Source of the DNA: Saxidomus purpurata | Lineage: Eukaryota; Mollusca; Bivalvia; Venerida; Veneridae | Length of the DNA: 64,000 bases | Reading direction: 5' to 3' | Assembly (NCBI GenBank): GCA_022818135.1 | Contig: JAFMSR010000018.1 | Span: forward strand, 2,510,268 to 2,574,267 | Shown here: piece by piece, positions 35,201 to 46,182 of the stretch | Layout of the letters: each line of letters begins with the position of its first letter | How positions within the stretch are numbered: position 1 is the first letter of the stretch | The notes under the pieces: generated by a model | The model's input: only the letters and a program-made list of their open reading frames with translations | Database searches by the model: none | What the model was told of the DNA's origin: nothing | Translations under genes and position numbers: made by a program

Positions 35201-35773
35201 TGTCTAAAGAAGGCAGAATCTGGCTTGAAATGAGAGCGTCATGTTAACATTTTAAACAAATAGCTACTGTAGATCTGCATTATTAACGTAGAGCATAGAC
35301 ACCAGAATATATGACAATAAGTCAGATGATATTGATATATGTCAATACTAACATGTCCCTTATACAAAGGTCATACTGAAATGACTGAATGACGAGGTCA
35401 GGGCGACAGAGATCCAATTTACAAGTAAGTACAGCACATTTTTGACCTTATCAATAAGATAACACGGACTATATGGACAAACGCAATATAAATATTATCA
35501 ACATTGTATAGTTACAAATACTGTTAAACCAAGAATGTAATAAACCCTTCAACAATAAACCTAGCAAAAAGTACAACATTGATCACATTCACATATCAAC
35601 AAAATACTGCTAAACAAGAAAATAATAAGCTATGCAAAAGCTTCACCTCACTAGTCATATAAATGGAGCACATGCATAGGGTCATTTTAATTAAATGTCA
35701 AAAGAAGGCAGAGTGATGCTTGAAATGAGAGCGTCATTTTAACATTTTGAACAAATAGCTAGAGATCTGCACG
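35201..35773 (+). repeat. local direct duplication of about 75 bp
   Basis: AAGAAGGCAGAATCTGGCTT, GAAATGAGAGCGTCATGTTA and ACAAATAGCTACTGTAGATC at 35206-35280 recur at 35701-35773 as AAGAAGGCAGAGTGATGCTT, GAAATGAGAGCGTCATTTTA and ACAAATAGCTAGAGATC. The two copies are about 490 bp apart in the same direction. No coding frame. Confidence 0.6.
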
Positions 35774-35804
35774 ACCCAAGCAACAAAACTAAGTCAATCG
35801 CTCT

Positions 35805-35965
35805 CGTAGTTCTCACAGGTCGCCGTATTTGATCATTTGGCAAAACTGACTGGAAATTGCAGTCATGTAAATTTTATCTCCAACATTTCGGCATTCAATA
35901 TACATTATATATACAAGGTATGAAAGGAGACATGCCGGTTCGCAGCGTGCCGAAGGGCGTTGAAT
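35805..35965 (+). repeat. dispersed repeat, copy 2 (first copy near 9835)
   Basis: Shares ordered words with 9835-10020, notably AAAACTGACTGGAAATTGCA and GGAGACATGCCGGTTCG. It is more decayed between those words. Non-coding. Confidence 0.55.
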
Positions 35966-36888
35966 CTAGGCCGGACCTTTAAAATCAAGCTAACTGAACT
36001 GGCACTTAAAATCTAATATGATCAACATTGGAGACGAAGCATTTTGCAAGTAAATGCCGTTATAACGATGTTAATAATAATACGATCCAGGCACTTATCA
36101 ATTTTACTCAAACTGTCTGGCTTTGAAAGTAATGCATTTTCAATTTAATTCGAGAACAAGTAACTCCGAACATAGTGGTCCAATTGTGACCATAATCGAT
36201 CTTGCATCAGATCTTTTAACCGTACATCTTCCATCCAGGTTTATTGCTCATCAAATAAAGCTCAGAATGAAGAAAAGGTAAAATATTGCAGTTTTTGTTA
36301 CATTATTTATTAGCTTTTGAAAACGAGATTTTGTGGTCATGTACATTGTGTACACGTTTAAGGGTATAATCTCAGAAATAAGCGCGGTAAAGTGTCAAGA
36401 TTCAAGTTTGGACGACGAAGAAAGATCGCCTGACCTCAAACAATCTCAGACTCACATTAAACAGTTGATTTACAAAAGTTTGTTTGTGACATGAACTAAC
36501 TAGCATGTAGGTTAAGTCTATGCCGACTTGGAAAATGTATTCAATTTGTTTGAAAATACTTATTACTACATGCAACACCAAGTCTAATATAAAACCAGAT
36601 ATCATGAGTATTAACTAATTTTCTCGTGACATATGATATAGGCATGGAAAATAATTACGCTGGAACTACTCAGCTGAGATAAATGTTCCTTAGATTGGTC
36701 AATACGCACCAGTATAACTGCTTCTCAAAATTTAGTTGAGCATAAACAGATCTAGCTGTAATAGTGCACTTTGAATACTCTTTTTAGACAACAGTTAAAG
36801 TTGTTTAAAATGAGCACAAAACAGACAAATTGAAACAGTAATTGTGTAAAACGTGATATTTAATCAGGTTCTTACTGCACAAGAAAAC
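35966..36888. other. non-coding stretch, no gene supported
   Basis: AT-rich sequence without a recognised exon, RNA gene or repeat on either strand. Confidence 0.5.
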
Positions 36889-37025
36889 CTCTGCGGTGGT
36901 CGAGTGGTTAGAATCGCTGATAACCTCTCACTTATGGAAGGTCATCGGCAAAATTTTCTGCGGTGGAAATTCTCTGTGGTGGCCGAGCGGTTAGAATTGC
37001 TGATAACCTCTCACTTATGGAAAGA
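36889..37025 (+). repeat. two tandem tRNA-Ser/Leu-like SINE heads
   Basis: CTGCGGTGGTCGAGTGGTTA followed by GAATCGCTGATAACCTCTC (36891-36929) is repeated as CTGTGGTGGCCGAGCGGTTA followed by GAATTGCTGATAACCTCTC (36973-37011), about 82 bp later. TGGCCGAGCGGTTAGAA has the Pol III A-box and D-arm form of class II tRNAs (Ser or Leu). No anticodon arm, variable arm or B-box follows, so these are not tRNA genes. They are read as duplicated, truncated heads of a tRNA-derived SINE. Confidence 0.6.
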
Positions 37026-38273
37026 TATGTGCGAAAGCTTGAAGTTTCTTACGAAGTGGTTTAGTACTGGTACTTCGTAGGGATACTGTTTATGCCAACA
37101 TATACCCATAGGTTGGCATTGTCTAAGATTAGTTGTTTGGAGTGCCAAGTATGTTTGATGAAGACAAACATGTCAAAATAAGGCCCAATCAAGTAACCAG
37201 GCAATCTGGTAAACGACGAAGCATCATTTGACATATAATTATTGATATGAAAGTAAAGAAGGATAGAATGCTAAAGTGTTTTCCAAGAGCAAAAATGTGT
37301 TTTCCCTGTCGTTTACATTTTCAATTTTCCAAGATCCATGTCCCGTTTACATTTTCCAATACCAATCAGAGGAGGTGAACTTTGCATGCACAAAACTGAA
37401 AATGGTGTGACAATGCTCTGAAAATGTACTTCGTAGTGTACAAATAACTGGATTGTCGCAATTGAATAAGTCAAATGTGTTGAAATTTCTAAAACAGTTT
37501 GTATCGAGTGGATCAATGGAAATAGGAAAAGAAGTAACATGCCAAGAAAAATAGATGAAATGGCTGACAGAAAGCTGATATACATTTCGAGAATAAATCC
37601 CAGAAATAACTTCCTGTATAATAATCGATGTTTACAATTCTCAGACACCTACGCAGATATATCGATGTACTATTAACGGTTATTAAGATTTCATTGGTAT
37701 AAAAGGTGGGTAGTTCAAAGAAATTGAAATTGTCAGCTCTTCGCAGACTAGAGGAGGGAGGCGCTTCTGACCACATTTTTATCAATTGGGACGACTGTTC
37801 AATGGAGAAAGCGGACACTTCTTGGGTAAAATCTAAGCAATACAAGGGTCATAACTTAAAAGTTGTTAACTCCATAGTTCCAAGGGTTATCTTGATGGCT
37901 ACCGTCTATGTCTATTGAGATGATATCCAATAAAACCTATACCGATTAGAAAGCAGACAAAGCTTGTTAGTTCTAATAAGTAACAGGAGTTGTCCGAAGA
38001 CGACGTGCTCGACCACTCGAACCGCCTTGATAATAAAATCAAATGCGTTTTATCAAAAACATTTGTCATTAAACAGGATGCTGTTACCATAATTTACAAG
38101 ACCTGGCCCAATGTGGATTTTCAAACAGGTATCTTAATTGATTGTTGTGATAGCAACACCCATGTAATTCATTCCATAAATTTGCTAGTCAAGAAAGTGA
38201 GATAATTTGTTTTATGATGGTCACTGAAAATATTTCTATAAGACTTTGACATGTATTAGGCCTTGTTCACGAA
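37026..38273. other. non-coding stretch, no gene supported
   Basis: Several overlapping open frames of about 60-110 codons occur on both strands (for example 37313-37648 and 37513-37845 on the minus strand), but none shows a domain, conserved motif or matching splice borders. Confidence 0.45.
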
Positions 38274-38940
38274 GAAACAAGAGCTGTCCCTCACAAGTGA
38301 TCAATGCCCCCGAAAAAGATTTCTCACAGTATGTGCCCTCTCCATGTGCTCAACAATAATTGTGCCATGTAATTTTAAAATCCTTCCATGCATGCATGAC
38401 AGATTTACAATGCATACAGTATTCCATTACTTTTAAACTTTAAGTGTGACCACCTTAACCTTTGAGGTAGGGACGTTGGTTTTGAACGAGACACGTCGGC
38501 TTGATGTGCTGATCATTTGTTCCAAGTTATTTCAAAGTTCCAGTCCGGACACGAATGTGCATTCAGGATTCCATTACCTTCGAACTCTAGGTGTGACTTT
38601 GACATTTGAGGCAAGGACATGGGTCTTGCACGCGACACATCGTTTTGATGTGCTGAGCATTTGTGCCAAGTTATTTAAAAAACATTCAATGCATGACAAA
38701 ATTACAGCCCGGACACGAAAAAATGTAAGGGCGGACGCACAGACCGACGTAGGACGGACTTTATGAGGTTATCCCTTTGATCTTTCTTTGATCTGTTTTG
38801 ACCCCACAATACTGCTTTTAACCCCTTCATGACGGAATGAACAGAAACAACCTCAAAATGCCAAGCTGTACTCCAACCCTTACCCCTTTAATGTCACCTG
38901 GGCATGTACGGACGGACAGACGGGGGCATAAAAAACACGG
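38274..38940 (+). mobile_element. tandem-core repeat element 1 (shared CAAGAGCTGTC start)
   Basis: Starts AACAAGAGCTGTCCCTCACA, then ATGCCCCCG at about 38307. It then carries two diverged copies of the core unit also found in element 2 (near 38400-38545 and 38545-38700, each with a GGGACGTTGG- or GGACATGGG-type word and CGACACATCG-like words). It ends with GGACGGACAGACGGGGGCAT at about 38910-38931, the inverse of the ATGCCCCCG near the start. A section at 38765-38890 is unlike the core. No transposase. The architecture matches non-autonomous elements with a tandem-repeat core known from bivalves; exact family not assigned. Confidence 0.65.
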
Positions 38941-39585
38941 AATAATTAAAGGCATATGTTTTATTGATCACCAATACTCAACTAGAAACAAGACTACACC
39001 TAGTCATCAAGTATCATTTCAAAGGGCAACAATAACGATAAAAATAGATTAGACGTACTTAAAGCTGCTCGCTCTCGAAAATCGATTGAACATGCTGGTT
39101 TTACTGCACCGCTACACTTTGTTTAAATTGCAATTTCAAAAGCTTTTGCAACGCTTTATCATTTGGTAGTGTATTATTTCAAATCTACAGACACACTTTA
39201 CAGGAATTTATACTGGAACCTTTTCATATGGCTATATGCTCTAAAATATGTTATTTTCATACAGCTTGAAAAACTTGTTTTACCAAAATCTGAGAGTGAG
39301 CAGCTTTATTAATTATCACATTATTATTATAATTAATAATAAATATTATATTTTAGTAAGACTAGTTTGTAACGAACTACATTTTTATTAAAAGAAGAAA
39401 AGTTTTCAGTATACATGTATAAATAAAAAGGTGATGTAAGCAGTTACTAAAACATGCTGCAAGCAAGTTATGGTATACGTGCAACTATTTGGCTGAAGAA
39501 ACTGATGAAGATGTCGATACAAATGTAAGTAAGCCAATACCAAACCAGTTAAACTACCAACAAAGCTCGACAAACAATCAGAAAA
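38941..39585. other. AT-rich spacer between two tandem-core elements
   Basis: No gene or repeat was recognised. A TAATAATTATAAT-rich patch lies near 39311-39350. Confidence 0.5.
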
Positions 39586-40652
39586 CAAGAGCTGTCCCTC
39601 CCAAGTGACGAATGCCCCCGAAAGAGGTGCCTCACAGTCTGTGTCCTCTCCATGTGCTCAATAAATGTGCTATGTAATTTTAAAATCCTTCCATGCATGA
39701 CAGAGTAATCATGCATACAGTATTCCATTACTTTAAACACTAAGTGTGACCTTGACCTTTGAGGTAGGGACTTGGGTCTTGCACGCGACACATCCGCTTG
39801 ATGTGCTAGACATTTGTGCACAGTTATTTTAAAATCCTTCAAAGCATAATAAAGTTATAGTCCGGACACAAATGTATGCATATATACAGGATTCCATTAC
39901 CTATAAACTCTAAGTGTGACCTTGACCTTTGTGGTAGGGATGTGGGTCATGCACGCGACACGTCGTCTTGATGTGCTAGACATTTGTGCCAAATTATTTT
40001 AAAATCCTTCAAGGCATGACAAAGTTACAGTCCGGACACGAATGTGTGCATATATGCTTATATAGAGGAATCCATTACCTTCAAACTCTAAGTATGACCT
40101 TGACCTTTGAGCTAGGGACGTGGGTCTTGCACGCGACACGTCGTCTTGATGTGCTAGACATTTGTGCCAAGTTATTTTAAAATCCTTCAATGCATGACAA
40201 AGTTACAGTCCGGACACGAATGTGTGCATATATGCTTATATGGAGGAATCCATTACCTTCAAACTCTAAGTATGACCTTGACCTTTGAGCTAGGGACGTG
40301 GGTCTTGCACGCGACACGTCGTCTTGATGTGCTAGACATGTGTGCCTAGTTATTTTAAAATCCTTCAATGCATGACAAAGTTACAGTCCGGACACGAATG
40401 TGTGCATATATAGAGGATTCCATAACCTTCATACTCCAAGTGTGACCTTCACCTTTGAGGTAGGGATGTGGGTCTTGCACGCGACACGTCATCTTGATGT
40501 GCTAGACATGTGTGCCAAGTTATTTTAAAATCCTTCAATGCATGACAAAGTTACAGTCCGGACACGAATTTGTAAGTGGGGACGCACGGACGGACGGACA
40601 GACGGACAGACGGTGCGATTTTAATATGCCACCCTTCGGGGGCATAAAAAGA
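39586..40652 (+). mobile_element. tandem-core repeat element 2, about 170-178 bp units
   Basis: Starts AACAAGAGCTGTCCCTCCCA and GAATGCCCCCGAAAG, and ends GGACGGACAGACGG, ATGCCACCCTTCGGGGGCAT. The start and end words are inverted, and the end also folds into a short hairpin. The core has five units of about 170-178 bp, each with GTGACCTTGACCTTTGAGGT, AGGGACGTGGGTCTTGCACG, CGACACGTCGTCTTGATGTG, AAAATCCTTCAATGCATGAC and TTACAGTCCGGACACGAATG. Units 3 and 4 (from about 40030 and 40208) are nearly identical. Open frames of 60-65 codons inside recur per unit and are repeat artefacts, not genes. Confidence 0.8.
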
Positions 40653-40980
40653 GACTAAATTGATCCCCGGCATTCAAAACCAATAAATAATGCTCCAACC
40701 TGTAACCTTACAAAATCCGAAACAATTTTAGTTAGTGTAAAGATAGATATAAAAAAATAATTATAAGATATTATTTATCTGAAAATGAAATTTAATGCAC
40801 GAATTATGTTCTTTGAACCCATAACTGTTACAAGGCAGTTAATAATTATCTGAATATTAAATGACTAGTAAAATTAACAACAGTAAACACTATCCTACAG
40901 ACCAGAATGTTATTATCATTAGTATTCACTTTACTAAATAAAGGATATAACCAAAGTACAAACTAACTAGAGATTGTTTT

Positions 40981-42095
40981 TCACAAAAAAACTTGTCTCC
41001 CCCCTTATGACCTTGACCTTTGAGTTAGTGACCCCAAATTATAACGAGAAATTGACCAACGGTCACTGTGACCTTGACCTTTGAACTACTGACCCCAAAA
41101 ACAATAGGGATCATCTGCTCAATAAGACCAATCATCCTATGAAGTTTGAGGTCTGTAGGTCTAAAGGAACTCTAGTTATCATCCGGAAACGAGAAATTGA
41201 CAAACGGTCAGTATGACCTTGACCTTTGACCTACTGACCCCAAAAACAATAGGGATCATCAGCTCTATAAGACCAATCATCCTATGAAGTTTGAGGGCTG
41301 TAGGTCAAAAGGAACTCTAGTTATCATCCGGAAACGAGAAATTGACCAACGGTCACTGTGACCTTGACCTTTGAACTACTGACCCCAAAAACAATAGGGA
41401 TCATCTGCTCAATAAGACCATTCATCCTATGAAGTTTGAGAGCTGTAGGTCAAAAGGAACTCTAGTTATCGTCCGGAAACGAAGAATGGACGGACGGACT
41501 GACGGACTCCCCCAGTTTGAGGGTTGTAGGTCAAAAGGAACTCTAGTTATCATCCGGAAACGAGAAATTGACCAACGGTCACTGTGACCTTGACCTTTGA
41601 CCTACTGACCCCAAAAACAATAGGGATCATCTGCTCTATAAGACCAATCATCCTATGAAGTTTGAGGTCTGTAGGTCTAAAGGAACTCTAGTTATCATCC
41701 GGAAACGAGAAATTGACCAACGGTCAGTGTGACCTTGACCTTTGACCTACTGACCCCAAAAACAATAGGGATCATCAGCTCTATAAGACCAATCATCCTA
41801 TGAAGTTTGAGGGCTGTAGGTCAAAAGGAACTCTAGTTATCATCCGGAAACGAGAAATTGACCAACGGTCACTGTGACCTTGACCTTTGAACTACTGACC
41901 CCAAAAACAATAGGGATCATCTGCTCAATAAGACCATTCATCCTATGAAGTTTGAGAGCTGTAGGTCAAAAGGAACTCTAGTTATCGTCCGGAAACGAAG
42001 AATGGACGGACGGACTGACGGACTGACGGACGGACGGACGGACTGACGGACAGGGCAAAAACAATATGTCTCCCCCCGAGGTGGGGGAGACATAA
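40981..42095 (+). mobile_element. tandem-core repeat element 3, 145 bp units, 3' hairpin
   Basis: Starts CACAAAAAAACTTGTCTCCC and ends with a hairpin of ATGTCTCCCCC and GGGGGAGACAT, an 11-bp perfect stem, at about 42066-42094. The core unit of 145 bp begins TGACCTTGACCTTTGAACTA and contains GACCCCAAAAACAATAGGGA, CCTATGAAGTTTGAGG and CATCCGGAAACGAGAAATTG. Units begin near 41069, 41214 and 41359, then 41585, 41730 and 41875. The part before each GGACGGACGGACTGACGG run is duplicated at a distance of 516 bp. No coding capacity. Confidence 0.82.
42003..42053 (+). repeat. GACGGACG simple repeat at the end of element 3
   Basis: About 50 bp of GGAC and TGAC tetranucleotide steps. Shorter versions occur at about 41488-41508, at 40586-40614 in element 2, and at 38909-38922 in element 1. 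The position just before the terminal hairpin or inverted end is the same in all three elements. Confidence 0.8.
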
Positions 42096-45000
42096 TGAAA
42101 CATAAAAGCACAGTGCGGAGAGACGGTGAAATAAGAAAGATGAATTTAAATCAAACAGTGATCAAAGAAAGATAGTTTCAAAAGTAAAAAGAGACGACAG
42201 AATGTGCTCAGTTTCATGCGTTTTTGTTTTATCCTAGTTTTCAACCACCGACAAAAGCAGATATTTCGTCCGTTCTACTTTACCTAGGCTTAAGAAAGAC
42301 TCAAAAACATGATTTTGTCGAACTTGGTAAATCAGCACTTAACAATGCTACATAGCAAAATATCTAAACTTCAACAAGTTCGGTCACCGCATTTTCCATT
42401 TGGTGATCGCTGTGCGAATTCGCCCCAAAAGCAACAAATTTGTAGGAAAAAGTGATAGTTATATTTGCCCAATCACTTACTACAGGTCATGTGATACTGC
42501 ATTCTTTCTTTTTGAAATTAAAATACTAATAAATAGTCTAGATACCTACATGGCGGAATTAACGTTTTTTGTACAATAAGCAATAAAGGTACTCTGAAAA
42601 GTTTCTTTGTGATGTATAACCTACATACAATGTAATTTAATAAACTACATAATGAGATGAGAATTATCAAGTATAAATATGAAGCTAATTTTAGGGATCC
42701 TGTAGATCAAAATGAAATTTCGTAAAACAGGTGAAATTGAGCACAGCTTGAACATATATAATGTATGGAATACAAGATAGTTAACAGTAAAATAATGATG
42801 CAGTGCAACACGCAAAATACTTTGGTCCAGAGATAAAATAGCGTAATGTCAATTACAGTGTCACAACCTTTAAAGCTGTTTTACGTTTCAAACTATGCAA
42901 AATGAGAACAGTCAAAAACTTTCTAAGACAACCTTGCTCCCAAAGAAACTACATCTATCCAGTAATTTTCAAAACAGATGACAAATAAAAAGAAAACATA
43001 AAGCGATATTTTTACATGCATTATTTACGCAACTTTACCCAAGTGTGTGCAAACTGGTCTTATTTATATATCTATAATACCGCAGATAAATTTGATAGAT
43101 TCCGATTAGTTAAGGGCTTTGTATATGAACAGCAATATTTTGATAACAACTTAGGTAGTTTTGTTGTCTTCCAAATTAATCTGCGTTATTAAAAAAATCG
43201 TTATATGGATCCTTTCCTGTTAAACGGCCTCGTATTGCCTTTTTAAATTGTCAAGTATCTACATAACTATAAGTATATACAAGAACATTTATTTAGGGAA
43301 TGTAATCCAACATAAATGCTTTTTCTGTCATATTCAGATCTTTAAGCCATTTTACAACATTCAAATCTAATTGTGTAACTCATATATATATCATCAAAAT
43401 GAGGGCGGAATTCAAGCTTGAAATTGCATGTTATATAAAAAGTCTGGTTACATTCAATACCTTTTAGAGAAATCGTATTGGCCCCTACCAAATCCAGATT
43501 CTTAAGGGTTTCACTTTTGAAGTTATTGCTATATTTCACCCAACTTTTGAAGGAACCATTGTACTCGTAGTCTCCTCCATTAAATATAAGCATGACATTT
43601 TTACAAACATAAACATACCACATCATTATAACTTTTCCAAAGTTAATTTTAAATATCAGAGAAAGAAGAACTACTGTATAACATTTGATGACAATGAAAG
43701 ATTATAATATCTACTGATGTATATGAACGAGTCTACGTACGTGTACATGTACATAAAAGATCACATTTTCTGAAACAGTAACAACAACAAGAACAATATC
43801 GTACAACAATAAAACAATAATCTGTAAACACATCAAATATTCAAAATATACACAATATACATTATTCAAATATCTGCTTCTTAAGAAATGTAAGCCGTAT
43901 GTATGTTACAAAATATGTATTACGTATTGAATCTAAATAAACCTTTATAAAAAAATATTACAAATGCATAATTATTTTTAACAAAACGTGACTTTTACCC
44001 TTCAAAACAACAAACATGATCTTAAATCATGGTGTTGTTTATTGTTTGGCCTTTTACTGTAAATAATGTTTCGTCAGACCAACGAAAAAGGACATAATAC
44101 AATAGTATTCTCAAAATTGCAAACACTTTTACATCGAGATTTTACATTCGGCTCTGCATTTTAAAAACCTAATATTGTATAAAAACCTAAAATGTTAATT
44201 ACAGAAATCTAATTACAAATCAAAGAATATAAACATGTTTCTCTGTTATAAAAACCAGTATCAGCAATGATATTTATAGATTCTAAGAGAGTGGGCATAA
44301 GTAAAGATACAGTTTATACCTATCCGCCGGTTTTGTTGTTGAATACTTGGCAATTTAAATCAATAGCAATTTTAAAAATATAATTTTTTTATACAAATTT
44401 GGCACAGAATATGTATGTAAACCGAGTAACAAAAAGTCAGATATTTTTCAAAACGATTTTAAGATAAATACATGTACTTACTTTTTTAAAAATTTACTGA
44501 GACAACGCTTTGGAAAATTATACTAAAAGCATGATGTCACATAGATGTCATGGCAAGCTCATATGGATTTAAAATTCAAAGAAATAAGAACAGACTTACA
44601 TTTAAATAAATGTTAAAACAGTTAAAAATTGTTTAGAGGGTTTCTTGTGATCTGAATAATTTCTACATTTTTTATAATAAAAATATAACACTTTAACTTC
44701 TTATGGAGCATCCAGTTCCTCAATAAACTTCATAAATCTGATTTTATTTCCTTTACAAAATTCAACATGGTTCCAAAAGCTCAATCATTAATGTGAAAAC
44801 AATATCAAATTTCACACTCGTAGTTCTTTTAAAAAATATTGCGCAATTTTCTTTTGCAGTACGGTATTCAAGTCAAAAAGTGAAATTCATTCAAACATCT
44901 ATCAAAACTCATTCGGTTTACATTTCCCTAAGAAACTTCAGTAAGTTTTATAATTATCAACAAAAAAAGTAAAAAGAAAGGGTTAACATACATGATTAGA

Positions 45001-45600
45001 TCTGATTAAAACAAGAAATTGAAGTAAATGTATGCATACTGTCTCAGTAACGGAGGGTTAAGCTTCTGTTTAAAATATACTGTCAGTTAAATCTTTGCAA
45101 GTCACTTTAAATATAAATTTCCTCATGAAACTATACTGGGCCTTTATACTGCCTATATCTTTAAGCTATTATTTGATTTTTCCGTATCTGTAAGCTACAG
45201 TATGATTTTTCCATACCGTTAAGCTGTCATTTGATTTTTCCATACATTTAAGCTGTTATTTGATTTTTCCACACAAATCTAACTACATGTACATGTTGTA
45301 TTTATTAAAAAGTACATAACTTAGACGTTTAGTCATATTTTACAAAGAATATACACTTAGCACGACTTTGCTTAATATACAAAAAAGTTCATACAGGACC
45401 TGCCCATGATGCCCTATTTACATAAACAACTCGATACATAATTTAAACATAGTACAGTTCATTTAGGATAATATGACAGTGACGTAGCATCAATCGAACG
45501 TTATAGGGTAAATTCATTTTGTATATTGTAAGGATTATTTTGTGTGTGCACACGTGATCTACTTTTGTTTTGAAACGGAATTGTATGTTTAACTATAAGA
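42096..45600. other. non-coding AT-rich stretch downstream of PAM
   Basis: No exon or RNA gene was recognised on either strand. It is AT-rich with many ATTTTTCCATAC-like words near 45170-45270 (GATTTTTCCATAC repeated about three times as part of AAGCTGTTATTTGATTTTTCC). The 94-codon minus frame at 43342-43626 shows no domain. Part of this may be PAM 3' UTR, since the end of the transcript is not fixed. Confidence 0.45.
45160..45272. repeat. short tandem repeat of about 32 bp
   Basis: The words TTTAAGCTATTATTTGATTT, GTAAGCTACAGTATGATTTT, TTAAGCTGTCATTTGATTTT and TTAAGCTGTTATTTGATTTT occur one after another with TCC and CATAC-like spacers. This gives about four diverged units of 31-33 bp. Confidence 0.6.
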
Positions 45601-45608
45601 TAATGTGA

Positions 45609-45614
45609 TTTATT
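45609..45614 (-). terminator. candidate PAM polyadenylation signal
   Basis: AATAAA on the minus strand (TTTATT on plus), about 570 bp past the PAM stop and beyond the inverted-repeat element at 45908-46167. Another lies at about 45301-45306. Choice between them is not possible from sequence alone. Confidence 0.3.
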
Positions 45615-45862
45615 GTGACTGTCGTATGTATGTTATGATGATGAGCTTGTATGCTTAAATCAAATCAAATTTCGATTCTGTTCTGTTCTGTATTTAAAGG
45701 TTGAAGACTTAAGCATATACCTATTATTTTGTGTATTATGTCACAGTCGCATGATCCTAAATGAACAATGTTTTATATTTCATGCATAAATCTAACAATT
45801 GCTTTGGCAAGTCTTTATCATCAACTGACAACACACATACTTTTCACTAAATTACACTGCAT

Positions 45863-45888
45863 ACTCGCTGTAAGCAGACACTCTATCG
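45863..45888. repeat. short hairpin
   Basis: AAGCAGAC and GTCTGCTT, 8-bp arms, flank ACTCTATC. The arms resemble the extended arms of the hairpin at 28350 (AGCAGAC / GTCTGCT), but no flanking similarity was seen. It lies between the candidate PAM poly(A) signal and the element at 45908. Confidence 0.45.
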
Positions 45889-45907
45889 TCTGCTTTTCAG
45901 GGAGACA

Positions 45908-46167
45908 CTCATAATTCCCTTGGTCAAAATCCCCTCGGTCCAAAAATGGCATAGTAGTCATAATCCCCTCAATGGATTTTACTTTAAAATTTCAATAATT
46001 GTAATTCCTTTCAATCATACGCTATAGTAAAATTAAGATAGAGACTAATAAAACATTTAGTTTTTTTCATTCAATATATGCTTTTCCACTTGTAAAATCC
46101 ATTGAGGGGATTATGACTATAATCCCATTTTTGCACTTTGGGGATTCCGACTAAGGGTATTTTGAGG
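45908..46167. mobile_element. inverted-repeat element just past the PAM stop codon
   Basis: About 260 bp. Left arm 45908-45972 has CATAATTCCCTTGGTCAAAA, TCCCCTC, AAAAATGGCATAGTAGTC and ATAATCCCCTCAATGGATTT. Right arm about 46092-46167 has the inverse: AAATCCATTGAGGGGATTAT, GACTATAATCCCATTTTT and GGGATTCCGACTAAGGGTAT. Arms of about 65-75 bp enclose about 120 bp of AT-rich loop. Its right edge is 15 bp from the PAM TAG codon, so it should be transcribed as part of the 3' UTR unless the transcript ends very early. Non-coding, MITE-like. Confidence 0.75.
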
Positions 46168-46182
46168 TAAACTCGCTTTTCA

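Noticed and set aside
37313..37845. Two overlapping minus frames of about 110 codons, one with several hydrophobic stretches
   Set aside because: No domain, no splice borders and overlapping frames of similar length. Typical of chance in AT-rich DNA.
38446..40368. Series of 60-106-codon frames on both strands that repeat one another
   Set aside because: They are produced by the tandem units of elements 1 and 2 and recur with the repeat period. No transposase or other domain is present.
40981..42095. CRISPR-like array because of regular 145 bp spacing
   Set aside because: The whole unit is repeated with no unique spacers, the unit is far too long and the context is a eukaryotic genome. It is a tandem-core mobile element.
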